From: Polaribacter marinus
Lineage (GTDB): Bacteria; Bacteroidota; Bacteroidia; Flavobacteriales; Flavobacteriaceae
DNA length: 64,000 nt
Reading direction: 5' to 3'
Assembly (NCBI RefSeq): GCF_022662535.1
Contig: NZ_JAKQYM010000002.1
Span: 248,001 to 312,000, forward strand
Shown here piece after piece: positions 1-9,087 of this stretch; position 1 is the stretch's first letter, and every line of letters starts with the position of its first letter. Under the pieces are notes generated by a model. It was given only the letters and a program-made list of their open reading frames with translations, was not told the origin of the DNA and searched no databases. The position numbers were made by a program, and so were the translations under genes.

Positions 1-33
1 AGAATTAGTAATATTTTTTTAGAAAATAAATAA
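1..33 (+). CDS. C-terminal tail of an upstream glycan-locus gene (partial)
   Basis: The first eleven codons read RISNIFLENK followed by TAA at 31-33, two bases before the ATG of the next gene at 36. This tight spacing is like the rest of the operon, so it is probably the end of a same-strand gene starting left of the window. Nothing can be said about its function, and ten residues could also be chance. Confidence 0.35.
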   Translation, partial: RISNIFLENK

Positions 34-35
34 AT

Positions 36-1067
36 ATGATTCAAAAAGAGTTAAATAGATTATTTTTAATTGAAGAAAAAAATGAATATTTAGGGAAAAA
101 CAAGGAAATTAATAAACATATTCCATTAGTTTCAATTTCAGTACCAACATACAATCATGAAAATTTTATTGAAGAATGTTTAGATAGTATACTAAAACAA
201 GTTACTAATTTTACTTTTGAAATAATAATTGGAGAAGATCAATCAGATGATCGTACTCGAGAAATATGTATTAAATATGCAGAAAAATACCCTAATAAAA
301 TAAGATTGTTTTTACGAGATAGAAAAACGTCTCAGTATTTTGAGAACGGTAAATTTATATGTAGATTTAATGGTCTTTGGAACAGGATGTCTGCAAGGGG
401 GAAATACATAGCCATGTGCGAAGGCGATGATTATTGGATAGATCCATTAAAGTTGCAAAAGCAAGTAGATTTTTTGGAAGCAAATGAGGAGTATGTTATA
501 CACTCAGCAAATGCTAGTTTTTATTTTCAAGATGAAGATAATAATAAGGAAATATTATGTAGATCAGAAAAAGAAGAAAGAGTTTTAACTTTAAAAAATT
601 TTTATACTCAAAATAATTTATCAACTTTAACAGTAATGTTTAGAAATGTAAAATTTGATTATCCAAAGGAGTATAAAAATATTTTATATGGTGATTGGGC
701 ATTATATACAATAATACTTAAAAATGATGGTTGCTTAGCTTATAGAAGTAATGAGGTTTTTGCTTGTTATAGAATTCATAATAATGGTTTAATGTTATCA
801 AACTCTAAAGTAAAACATCATGAACATGAAGCTAATCAATTGATAAAAATATATGAGTATTTAGAGTTATCTCCCAAAAAATATAATTCAAATCAAAAAG
901 CAACTGTTACTAAGGTAATGAATACTTATATATTGGATTTAATTGCTCAGAGAAATTTTAAATCTGTTTTTAAATATTTATTTTTTGATATAAAAATTAA
1001 TGGTATTGGGGCATTATTTTTTTACATTAAGTATTATATAAGGCAAATAAGAAAATTATGGCACTAA
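36..1067 (+). CDS. GT2-family glycosyltransferase
   Basis: 343 aa. A GT-A fold glycosyltransferase that would move a sugar from a nucleotide-sugar to a lipid-linked glycan on the cytoplasmic face of the inner membrane. The family start SISVPTYNHENF lies at about residues 33-44, after a roughly 30-residue N-terminal extension. The metal/nucleotide-binding acidic motif EGDDYW is at 129-134. The C-terminal 60 residues are basic and aromatic, as in membrane-associated members. It overlaps the next gene by 10 nt, so the two are probably translationally coupled. Sugar and acceptor cannot be read from the sequence. Confidence 0.88.
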   Translation: MIQKELNRLFLIEEKNEYLGKNKEINKHIPLVSISVPTYNHENFIEECLDSILKQVTNFTFEIIIGEDQSDDRTREICIKYAEKYPNKIRLFLRDRKTSQYFENGKFICRFNGLWNRMSARGKYIAMCEGDDYWIDPLKLQKQVDFLEANEEYVIHSANASFYFQDEDNNKEILCRSEKEERVLTLKNFYTQNNLSTLTVMFRNVKFDYPKEYKNILYGDWALYTIILKNDGCLAYRSNEVFACYRIHNNGLMLSNSKVKHHEHEANQLIKIYEYLELSPKKYNSNQKATVTKVMNTYILDLIAQRNFKSVFKYLFFDIKINGIGALFFYIKYYIRQIRKLWH

Positions 1068-2038
1068 TCACTGTTGTCTTACCTGTTTATAATGTAGAAA
1101 AGTACATAAAAGAATGTATGGATTCTATATTAAACCAAACCATACAAGATTTTGAAATTATAGTAATTGATGATTGCTCTACGGACAACACTTTGGATGT
1201 TATCAGAAACTATAAGGATGACAGAATTAAGATTTATGAAAAAGAAGAAAATAAAGGTTTAATAGATAGTCTAAATATAGGCTTTAAAGTTGCTAAAGGA
1301 AAATATATAGCAAGAGTTGATGGGGATGATATCAATGTTTTGAATAGGTTTGAAAAACAAATTAATTTTTTAGAATTAAATACGGACATTGATGCATGTG
1401 GATGTTGGTTACAAGCCTTTAGTGCAAGTAAGGTTATTATTAAGCATAAAGAGTTTCACAAAGAAATTAAGTCTTATATGCTATTAAGTAATCCTATGAG
1501 TTTGGGAGCTACAATGTTAAGGCGTAAGTCTTATGAAGGTTTTTCTTTTGGCAAAAAAATGTGGCATGCTGAAGACTATGATTTTTGGGCAAGGACTGTA
1601 TGGAGTTGTAGACTTCATAATTTACAAGAAATACTTTATTACTATAGGGTTCATGACAAACAGGTTTCCTCTCAGTTTAAACAAACTCAATTAGAGAACG
1701 ATATTATTATCAAGTTAAATTTATTTAAAAAAATTAATTACAATCAAAAAATATTTACGGATGCTTTGGTAACTAAAGTGATGTATACTAATAATTATAT
1801 TAGTGTTGCAGAATTATATCAATTTCTTAAATGGACCAATATTATATTAAAAAACAATAATTGCTATGATTCTAAATTTTTAAAAGAAATTATTAATGAA
1901 ATAATAAGAAAATTAGTTTATAATATTTATTTTGTAGGAGGTAGAGAAAAGATAGATAAGAAATGGAGGTTGAAGGCTTTATTTATCCTGCCTCTCAGAG
2001 AATTTTTATTTGTAGTACGAAAAAAAATAAAGTTATAG
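1058..2038 (+). CDS. GT2-family glycosyltransferase
   Basis: 326 aa. Begins directly with the GT2 signature (ITVVLPVYNVEKY, residues 4-16) and carries the acidic DGDD motif at 88-91, followed by the late WHAEDYDFW segment that in this family contributes the catalytic base region. Predicted to add one sugar during repeat-unit assembly; donor unknown. The ATG lies inside the 3' end of the preceding gene (10-nt overlap) and the next gene follows after 8 nt. Confidence 0.9.
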   Translation: MALITVVLPVYNVEKYIKECMDSILNQTIQDFEIIVIDDCSTDNTLDVIRNYKDDRIKIYEKEENKGLIDSLNIGFKVAKGKYIARVDGDDINVLNRFEKQINFLELNTDIDACGCWLQAFSASKVIIKHKEFHKEIKSYMLLSNPMSLGATMLRRKSYEGFSFGKKMWHAEDYDFWARTVWSCRLHNLQEILYYYRVHDKQVSSQFKQTQLENDIIIKLNLFKKINYNQKIFTDALVTKVMYTNNYISVAELYQFLKWTNIILKNNNCYDSKFLKEIINEIIRKLVYNIYFVGGREKIDKKWRLKALFILPLREFLFVVRKKIKL

Positions 2039-2046
2039 AGGATAGG

Positions 2047-3216
2047 ATGAAATTGCAAAACACCAATATTTTAATCATATTGCATTATGGAGCTTTAGGC
2101 GGAGCTCAAAGACAAGCTTTAGGTTTGGCTAAGTATTTAACAGAAGAAAGAGGATGCAATGTTGATTTGTTTTTAATGCATTCAGATTTTCAAACTAATG
2201 AGTTTAAAGATTTCTCCATAGCATCTGGTATAAGAAATACACATCATTTTGCAAATCCTTATTTGTATTTACCAAAAGAGTGGACATTAAAAAATATCAA
2301 GAGAATTCGTTGGAATTATAAATATCTTAATAAAGTTCGTAAGGGACTAAAACCTTATAAGTATTCATTAGTAATTCCTTATTTAAATCACACTTCTAAA
2401 TTGGCTTATTTTATTTATAAAATGATTCCATCAGTAAAATTTACATTTTGGCATCAACTAGGTTTAGATATTATTAAAAAAGATTGGATTGAAGAAATTG
2501 TAAGAAAAAATATACCATGTGTAATTGGTAATGCACCTAATTGTTATGACATTTTTGAAAAAGAGTTACCAATACCAAAATCTAAATTTCATTTGTTACC
2601 TCAATATTTAACACTAGATATTGTTAAATTAAACAAGCAAAAAATACGTACAAAATTAAATGTACCAGAAGATGCAATTATAATAGGAATGATTGCACAT
2701 TATAGAAAAGATAAGTATTTTGATTTATTATTTGATGCTTTTATTAATATAGAAAAAAATACGAATGTAAAGATTCATTTAATATTATTAGGGAATAAAG
2801 AAAATGATTTAGCTTCTTTAAACATCTATGAAAATTTAATAAATAGAGTCAAAAAAAATAATTTAGAAGAATCTGTAACTATATTATCAAATATAGAAGT
2901 TATTGCTGTGTTAAATATATTAGATATAGCTGTTTTAGTTTCTCAAATAGAAGGAATGCCTAACTCTGTGATGGAATATATGGCTTATGGAATACCTTCT
3001 ATTGTGTCTAACCATCCAGGATGTAAGCAATTATTAGAAGATAGTGAATATTTAATTACTAATGATCAAAATGTTCTAGAGGAAAAGCTGAAGAAGCTCA
3101 TAAACAATAAAGAAAAAAGGGAAACGGAAAGTGCTTTAAATTTACAAAGAATTAAAAAGTTTAATCTACCCTCTTATGTGCAAAAATTAGAAAATATTAT
3201 ATCGAAATATATTTAA
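2047..3216 (+). CDS. GT4-family glycosyltransferase
   Basis: 389 aa from the ATG at 2047. The open frame extends back to 1963, but that part lies within the previous gene in another frame and the GT-B N-terminal strand (ILIILHYGALGGAQRQ) begins right after 2047. The GT-B fold is indicated by the GGAQ loop near the N-terminus and by the C-terminal donor-site segment SQIEGMPNSVMEYMAYG, which has the E-x7-E spacing of retaining GT4 enzymes. Predicted retaining sugar transfer in the same pathway as its neighbours. Its stop overlaps the ATG of the next gene by one base. Confidence 0.88.
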   Translation: MKLQNTNILIILHYGALGGAQRQALGLAKYLTEERGCNVDLFLMHSDFQTNEFKDFSIASGIRNTHHFANPYLYLPKEWTLKNIKRIRWNYKYLNKVRKGLKPYKYSLVIPYLNHTSKLAYFIYKMIPSVKFTFWHQLGLDIIKKDWIEEIVRKNIPCVIGNAPNCYDIFEKELPIPKSKFHLLPQYLTLDIVKLNKQKIRTKLNVPEDAIIIGMIAHYRKDKYFDLLFDAFINIEKNTNVKIHLILLGNKENDLASLNIYENLINRVKKNNLEESVTILSNIEVIAVLNILDIAVLVSQIEGMPNSVMEYMAYGIPSIVSNHPGCKQLLEDSEYLITNDQNVLEEKLKKLINNKEKRETESALNLQRIKKFNLPSYVQKLENIISKYI

Positions 3217-4220
3217 TGAATAATCCTATTATATCTATAATTCTTCCAGTTTACAACGGAGAAAAATATTTGAGTCAATCAATAGAAAGTTGTTTAAATC
3301 AGACATATAAAAATATAGAATTAATTATTGTAAACGATTGTTCTACTGATACTTCTTTGGCTATAGCTGAAAAATATCAAAAAAAAGATAATAGAATTAA
3401 GATTATTAATAATACAGCTAATAAAAAATTACCTGCAAGTTTAAATATAGGGCATAAAACTGCTGTAGGAGATTTTTTTACATGGACAAGTGATGACAAT
3501 TTGTATTTACCCAATGCAATTGAGTTAATGTTCAATTGTATTGTTGACCAAAAAGTAGATTTTGTTTATGCTGATTTTATACAAATAAATGATGAAGGTA
3601 AAGAATTAAGAGTATTTAAATTAGAACAACCAGAAGAACTGATTTGGAGAAATGTAGTTGGAGCATGTTTTATGTATTCTAAAAAGGTCTATGTAGAAAA
3701 CAAAGGCTACAATGAATCTTTATTTATGGTTGAAGATTATGATTTTTGGTTAAGAGGCTTTATGGAATTTAAGTTTTATCATATAAATGAAGTAGTTTAT
3801 AAATATAGAATTCATCAAGATAGTTTGACTAATGAAATAAATGATAATAATTCTGAAAAATCAATAATATTTGAAAAAAATAAACTAAAAATGTATTTAG
3901 ATATTTTTGAAAAATACAATTACCCAATTGTATTAAGAGAAATGATTATTGAGCTACAAAAGAAAAATATAGTTTTTTATAAAAAAATAATTAAAAATAG
4001 AAAAGAGATTCAGTTTTTTTATAAAAAACATTTTAGAGATTCTTATAAAAAACATCTTTTTTGTTTAAAAAATAAATATATAAAAGGAGTTAGACAAGAG
4101 TCAAAAAATCAAGGAGTATACTCTTTTTTTATCATGATTTTATTATTTAGAAACGTAATGACTCTTAATGATTATAAGACAAGTTTAAAGGTTTTAACAC
4201 ATAATATTTTAAATAAATAA
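3216..4220 (+). CDS. GT2-family glycosyltransferase
   Basis: 334 aa. The N-terminal GT2 motif IISIILPVYNGEKY is at residues 5-18. The acidic motif is the less common TSDDN at 91-95 in place of DxDD, and VEDYDFWLRG further on is typical of the family. The last third is rich in lysine and tyrosine and has no clear membrane segment. Start and stop each share one base with neighbouring genes (TAATG). Likely one step of repeat-unit assembly; donor sugar unknown. Confidence 0.88.
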   Translation: MNNPIISIILPVYNGEKYLSQSIESCLNQTYKNIELIIVNDCSTDTSLAIAEKYQKKDNRIKIINNTANKKLPASLNIGHKTAVGDFFTWTSDDNLYLPNAIELMFNCIVDQKVDFVYADFIQINDEGKELRVFKLEQPEELIWRNVVGACFMYSKKVYVENKGYNESLFMVEDYDFWLRGFMEFKFYHINEVVYKYRIHQDSLTNEINDNNSEKSIIFEKNKLKMYLDIFEKYNYPIVLREMIIELQKKNIVFYKKIIKNRKEIQFFYKKHFRDSYKKHLFCLKNKYIKGVRQESKNQGVYSFFIMILLFRNVMTLNDYKTSLKVLTHNILNK

Positions 4221-5128
4221 TGTATAGCCCATTAATAACAATTATATTGACAACCTATAACAGAGCTCATTTAATAAGCGAGACTTTAGATTCTATAATT
4301 GCACAAACATATACAAATTGGGAATGTATTATTATAGATGATAATTCATCTGATCATACTGTTCAATTAGTAAAAAAACAAGTAGTTAATGATAATCGAT
4401 TTATTTTAATCGTAAAACCAGAAACAATTTGTCAAGGTTTACCTGCAAGCAGAAATATTGGAATTAAAAAAGCAAAAGGAGAGTTTCTTGTGTTTTTTGA
4501 TGATGATGATATTATACATCCACAATTAATAGAAATATGTGTAGCTAGTTTTAAAAATAAAGACATAAGTTTTGTCCATTACAAAAAACAATCTTTTGAA
4601 GGAGATTTTAATAAAGACTTATTAAAACCAATTTTAAATATTGAGGCAAGACAATTAGAAGAAAATATATATGAAAAGGTAATTTTAGGGAAATTACCAT
4701 TGGCATCTTGTACTGTAATGTGGAAAACAGCATTATTTGAGAAAAATTTGTTTAACGAAGAATTAATGTATGCTGAAGAATGGGAGTGTTATTCTAGACT
4801 TTTAATATTAAATAATTTAAGAGGTTCTATTATAAAAAACGCATTGTATTTTAATAGAAAACATCAAAATTCTAATACAGGAGAGTTTTGGAATAATAAC
4901 CCAATAAGATTGGCTTCATATATTAAAGCTCAACAATTAGTTTGTGAAAATTTAATGGTTTTTAATTTAATGACAAATAAGCTAAAGAAATATTTTTTTC
5001 ATAAAACGTATACTTTAAAATCAAAAATGATTATTTCTAAATTATTAGAACAAAGTTTTATGGACAAAGTTTATTTTTGGATGTATCCATTAAGATTTAA
5101 CTTATATAAATTTTTAAAACAATTTTGA
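4220..5128 (+). CDS. GT2-family glycosyltransferase
   Basis: 302 aa. Family start LITIILTTYNRAHLI at residues 5-19 and a run of aspartates, FFDDDD, at 92-97 as the metal/UDP-binding motif. YAEEWECYSRL is the usual late acidic segment. It ends with a basic, aromatic tail. The stop TGA overlaps the TTG start of the next gene by four bases, so translation is probably coupled. Donor and acceptor are not predictable. Confidence 0.88.
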   Translation: MYSPLITIILTTYNRAHLISETLDSIIAQTYTNWECIIIDDNSSDHTVQLVKKQVVNDNRFILIVKPETICQGLPASRNIGIKKAKGEFLVFFDDDDIIHPQLIEICVASFKNKDISFVHYKKQSFEGDFNKDLLKPILNIEARQLEENIYEKVILGKLPLASCTVMWKTALFEKNLFNEELMYAEEWECYSRLLILNNLRGSIIKNALYFNRKHQNSNTGEFWNNNPIRLASYIKAQQLVCENLMVFNLMTNKLKKYFFHKTYTLKSKMIISKLLEQSFMDKVYFWMYPLRFNLYKFLKQF

Positions 5129-6357
5129 AAAGTATATTAATCATATCAGAATCTATAGATATTGAAGATAGTAGTGCTTCTAAGGTAAATGTTGCTTTAA
5201 TTTTAAATTTAGTTAAAATAGGATATCAACTAAAGGTATTACATTATACTAGAAAAGAGATTCAGTTAGATGGAGTGGATTGTATTATTATTCCTGAAGT
5301 TAAATTCTCTTTAAACTATGTGTTAAGTAGAACACAAAGAGTTTTTCAAAGACTCACCAAAATAAATGTATCTAAATATTTAGAAAATGTATTTGGACAT
5401 TCCTTTACATTTTTTAACGATTCTAAAAGCATTGCTAAAGCAGTTAAAAAGTATTATAATAACGAAGATTTAGTAATTACTTTAAGTAAAGGAGCTAGCT
5501 TTAGACCACATCATGCCATGTTAAGTTTCCCTAGTTTACATAATAGATGGCTAGCTTATATACACGATCCGTATCCTTTTCATTATTATCCAAGACCTTA
5601 TAATTGGGTAGAAGCAGGATATCAATTTAAAGAAGATTTTTTCAGAAAAGTTTCTGAAAGTGCCAAGTATAGTGCTTTTCCAAGTTTGTTATTAAAAGAA
5701 TGGATGGGGAGTTATTTCCCTAATTTTTTAAAAACAGGAATTATTATACCACATCAAAACTTAGATAGTAATAATAATGAAGTTTTTGAATTACCTAATT
5801 ATTTAGACACTTCAAAATTTAATATTTTGCATGCAGGAAATTTAATGAAACAGCGTTCTCCTAAAGCGTTGATTAAGGGATATAGATTGTTCCTAGAAAA
5901 ATTTCCTGAGGCAGAAAAAAAATCAAAACTATTGTTATTAGGAAATGCTAGTTATTACCAAGAGTACTTAAATAATCAAATAGATAAAAATGTTTATTGG
6001 AGTAAAGGAAATGTTTCTTTTTTAGAAACATTACAAGTCCAGAATACTGTTTCAGTGAATATTATTTTAGAATCAAAATCAGAAATTAGCCCTTTTTTAC
6101 CAGGTAAATTCCCTCACTGTGTAGCAGCTAATAAGCCCATTTTATTATTAGGTCCTTATTACAGTGAAACTAAAAGATTACTTGGGGAAAATTATCCTTT
6201 TATTTCAGAAGCAAATGATGTAGAATCTATTACTCGTTTATTAGAAGATTTATATAATAATTGGAAAAACAATATAAATCAAGAGTTAAATAGAATAGAT
6301 TTAGAAGAGTATGTAGGTCCTATTTATTTAAAAAAAACTATAGAGTCAATTATATGA
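5125..6357 (+). CDS. GT-B-type glycosyltransferase, TTG start
   Basis: 410 aa. A divergent GT-B (GT4-like) enzyme. The N-terminal Rossmann-like strand SILIISESIDIEDSSASK is followed by a C-terminal donor domain recognisable from FNILHAGNLMKQRSPKAL and LLLLGNAS. The usual E-x7-E is not obvious; the corresponding region is FLPGKFPHCVAANKPILLLG, so the donor site may be atypical. The only in-frame start giving a full N-terminal strand is TTG at 5125, inside the preceding stop. The stop overlaps the next ATG by four bases. Confidence 0.78.
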   Translation: MKSILIISESIDIEDSSASKVNVALILNLVKIGYQLKVLHYTRKEIQLDGVDCIIIPEVKFSLNYVLSRTQRVFQRLTKINVSKYLENVFGHSFTFFNDSKSIAKAVKKYYNNEDLVITLSKGASFRPHHAMLSFPSLHNRWLAYIHDPYPFHYYPRPYNWVEAGYQFKEDFFRKVSESAKYSAFPSLLLKEWMGSYFPNFLKTGIIIPHQNLDSNNNEVFELPNYLDTSKFNILHAGNLMKQRSPKALIKGYRLFLEKFPEAEKKSKLLLLGNASYYQEYLNNQIDKNVYWSKGNVSFLETLQVQNTVSVNIILESKSEISPFLPGKFPHCVAANKPILLLGPYYSETKRLLGENYPFISEANDVESITRLLEDLYNNWKNNINQELNRIDLEEYVGPIYLKKTIESII

Positions 6358-7253
6358 TTAAGTTTTCAATAGTAATTACTACTAAAAATAGAATTCTAGA
6401 TTTACAGCAAACCATTACATCTTTAAGCACTATTATAAAAAGAAAAGATGTAGAGTTAATAGTTTGTGATGATGCTTCTATAGATGGAACAGGTGAGTAT
6501 TTAAAAAAAAAAGATTGTATCTCCATAGTCAATAAAAAAAGTAAAGGCTTAATTTTTAATAGAAATATATTGAACAATAAAGCAAAAGGGTTGTATATTA
6601 TTTCTTTAGATGATGATGCGCAGTTTTTATCAGAAAATGTTTTAGAAGAGATTGAGAGTTGTTTTAATAGTTATCCAAACTGTGGTGTTCAGAATTTAAG
6701 AATATATTGGAATAAAGAAAAACCGAGCTCAATTACAAGTACTGAAGATTATGAATTGAACAAAGGCTTTGTAGGTTGTGGACATGTTTGGAGAAAATCA
6801 GCATGGAAATCAATAGCCCAATATCCAGCTTGGTTTGTTTTTTATGGAGAAGAAGATTTTGCTGCTTTTCAACTATTTAAAAAAGGTTGGAATATTTTAT
6901 ACAACCCTAAAGTATTAGTTCATCATAGAGTAGATATAAAATTAAGAAAAAAACAAAAAGATTATAGCTTAAGGTTAAGAAGGTCTTTACGATCAGGTTG
7001 GTATTTGTATTTTTTATTTTATCCGGTAAAGGAAATACCTAGAAGATTAGCATATACTTTTTGGCAACAAATAAAAAAGAAGACTTTTAAAGGAGATGTA
7101 AAAGCAACAGTCGCTATTTTTCAAGCTGTTTTAGATGTCGTTTATAATTTTCCTAAATTGCTAAAAAATGCAAATAGATTAACATTTCAAGAATTTAAAG
7201 AATATCAAAAATTACCAAATACAAAATTGTATTGGAGTCCAAAAGAAAAGTAA
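6354..7253 (+). CDS. GT2-family glycosyltransferase
   Basis: 299 aa. GT2 start FSIVITTKNRILDL at residues 4-17, acidic motif LDDDA at 85-89, and a VGCGHVWRKSAW segment followed by FYGEEDFAAF, the pattern of GalT/rhamnosyltransferase-like GT2 enzymes with a conserved late acidic pair. The C-terminus is basic with a short hydrophobic stretch (WYLYFLFYPV) that could touch the membrane. The ATG overlaps the previous stop by four bases; the methyltransferase gene follows after one base. Confidence 0.88.
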   Translation: MIKFSIVITTKNRILDLQQTITSLSTIIKRKDVELIVCDDASIDGTGEYLKKKDCISIVNKKSKGLIFNRNILNNKAKGLYIISLDDDAQFLSENVLEEIESCFNSYPNCGVQNLRIYWNKEKPSSITSTEDYELNKGFVGCGHVWRKSAWKSIAQYPAWFVFYGEEDFAAFQLFKKGWNILYNPKVLVHHRVDIKLRKKQKDYSLRLRRSLRSGWYLYFLFYPVKEIPRRLAYTFWQQIKKKTFKGDVKATVAIFQAVLDVVYNFPKLLKNANRLTFQEFKEYQKLPNTKLYWSPKEK

Positions 7254-7254
7254 T

Positions 7255-7890
7255 ATGGAAAAATTTAAAAATAGAACAGATTTTGCAAATAGCATGATGG
7301 ATAAGTATTTCAAAAACTTACCTAATTGTATAGTAAGTGATATTGGATCTGGATGGGGAAATATGAAAAAAAGTATTAAATCTAGAGGTTTTCAATGGCA
7401 ACCTTTCGATTATGTTCGTAAAATAGAAGAAGCACAAATATGGGATTTAAATGAACATGCACCAATAACTTCAAAAAAAGCAGGAGGTGTAATTTTTTTA
7501 GAAGTGTTAGAACATTTAGCAAATCCTCTACTCGGATTAACAAATATTTATAACAGTATGGAAAAAGGAGGCGTATTAATTTTGACAACACCAAATCCAC
7601 AATCAAGCAAAAATACTCTTAATTTATTTTTAAAAGGAACTCTTTATGCATTTCAAGAAAAACACCTTATAGAACATCATGTTTTTACCCCTTGGGAACA
7701 TATTGTACGGTTCTATTTAGAAAACTTAGGTTTCGAAATAAAAGAATATGCGATAGTAGATACTCAATATAAAAAGGTAAAACCAAAATCATTTAAAGAA
7801 AGGGTAAAAAAACAATTAGAAAATTATATTGAAAAACGAAACCCTAAAGCACTCGGTATGAGTTATGGAATGGTTGCTGTTAAAAGTTAA
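7255..7890 (+). CDS. class I SAM-dependent methyltransferase
   Basis: 211 aa. The SAM-binding glycine loop is seen as VSDIGSGWG (about residues 24-32). The post-motif FLEVLEHLANPL and the strand LILTTPNP follow as in Methyltransf_11/23 proteins. In a polysaccharide locus the usual job is O-methylation of a sugar or capping of a glycan end; the substrate is inferred only from position. It is the last gene before a 33-nt gap preceding the nonulosonic acid genes. Confidence 0.85.
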   Translation: MEKFKNRTDFANSMMDKYFKNLPNCIVSDIGSGWGNMKKSIKSRGFQWQPFDYVRKIEEAQIWDLNEHAPITSKKAGGVIFLEVLEHLANPLLGLTNIYNSMEKGGVLILTTPNPQSSKNTLNLFLKGTLYAFQEKHLIEHHVFTPWEHIVRFYLENLGFEIKEYAIVDTQYKKVKPKSFKERVKKQLENYIEKRNPKALGMSYGMVAVKS

Positions 7891-7923
7891 ATTTAATATT
7901 GTCTATATAAAAAGAAAAAAACA

Positions 7924-9087
7924 ATGAAAAAAGTAGCAATCATTCCGTTAAGAAAAGGTTCTAAAAGTATAAAAGGGAAAAATAAAAAGAAATTATTAGG
8001 GAGACCTTTGTTTTCTTGGGTGTTAGCAGAAGCTATTTTTTCTAATTTAGATGAAATTTATGTTTTTACTGATGATGAAGAAATTATTGATTTTGTAAAC
8101 AAACATTACCAATGGTCTACAAAAGTAAAAACACTAAAAAGGAGTAATGAAAATGCAAATGATGTAGCTTCTACAGAAAGCGCATTATTAGAGTTTTCAA
8201 ACCTTATTAATCATAATTTTGATATACTCTGTTTATTGCAAGCTACTTCTCCATTAACAACTTCAAAAGACATAAACGCTTGTTTAAATAAAGTTATTGT
8301 TGAAGGATATAACAGTTCTTTATCTGTTGTTAGAACTCATAGATTTGTGTGGTCTGAGAATGGAACTCCTGTAAATTATGACATTTTTAATAGACCTAGA
8401 AGACAAGATTTTAATGGATTATTAATAGAAAATGGTGCTGTATATGCAATAAAAAAAGAATCCTTTTTAAATTCTAAAAACAGACTAAGCCAAAACATAG
8501 GTTTGGTAGAAATGAACGAAGATACATTAACTGAAATTGATACCGAGAATGATTGGATTGTTGCTGAACAATTAATAAAAAATAGGTTGCAGCACCAAAG
8601 AACTGCCAAACAAATAAAATACTTAGTATTGGATGTTGATGGAGTATTTACTAACGGAACAGTCACTTTTAGTAAAGATGGAGAACTTTCTAAAGAATTT
8701 GATATGAGAGACGGTATGGGGTTAGAAGTTTTAAGAGAGCATGGAGTACAGGTTTTTGTAATGACTTCTGAAGATTCAGAGTTGGTAAAACAACGAATGA
8801 AAAAACTAAAAATAAAAGCAGGTTATTTTGGAGTTAAAGATAAATATGCCTTGTTAAAATCAATAGCATTAAATCAAAATATAGATTTTAATCACCTAGC
8901 ATATATAGGAGATGATATTAATGATATGGCTCCTATGTGTGCCGTTGGATGGTCATTTACACCAAACAATGCAATGACTAAAATAAAAGCAATTGCAGAT
9001 ATTACTTTAAATAAAGAAAGCGGAAAGGGAGCAATAAGAGAGGCTTCGGAGTTTATAATTAATTATAATAAAAGATATGAGTGTTAA
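7924..9087 (+). CDS. Fused acylneuraminate cytidylyltransferase and HAD-type phosphatase
   Basis: 387 aa with two domains. Residues 1-220 resemble CMP-nonulosonate synthetases (NeuA/PseF/KdsB-like): IIPLRKGSKSIKGKNKKKLL at 6-25 is the CTP-binding loop, and LLQATSPLT (104-112) is the family motif. Residues 230-387 are a KdsC-like HAD phosphatase with nucleophile LDVDGVFTNG (D237, D239), the threonine motif MTS (280-282) and the acidic motif GDDINDMA (329-336). The pair would dephosphorylate a 9-phosphate nonulosonate and activate it with CTP. Whether the sugar is Neu5Ac, KDN or a relative is not decided by sequence. It overlaps the neuB-like gene by 11 nt. Confidence 0.87.
   Translation: MKKVAIIPLRKGSKSIKGKNKKKLLGRPLFSWVLAEAIFSNLDEIYVFTDDEEIIDFVNKHYQWSTKVKTLKRSNENANDVASTESALLEFSNLINHNFDILCLLQATSPLTTSKDINACLNKVIVEGYNSSLSVVRTHRFVWSENGTPVNYDIFNRPRRQDFNGLLIENGAVYAIKKESFLNSKNRLSQNIGLVEMNEDTLTEIDTENDWIVAEQLIKNRLQHQRTAKQIKYLVLDVDGVFTNGTVTFSKDGELSKEFDMRDGMGLEVLREHGVQVFVMTSEDSELVKQRMKKLKIKAGYFGVKDKYALLKSIALNQNIDFNHLAYIGDDINDMAPMCAVGWSFTPNNAMTKIKAIADITLNKESGKGAIREASEFIINYNKRYEC

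Noticed and set aside
1963..2046. Upstream extension of the GT4 gene at 2047
   Set aside because: Reads in another frame through the coding end of the preceding GT2 gene; the GT-B N-terminal strand starts after ATG 2047.
6350..6577. Minus-strand open frame of 75 codons
   Set aside because: Fully inside a well-supported GT2 gene on the other strand, no family features, low-complexity Phe/Ile/Leu content typical of antisense shadows.
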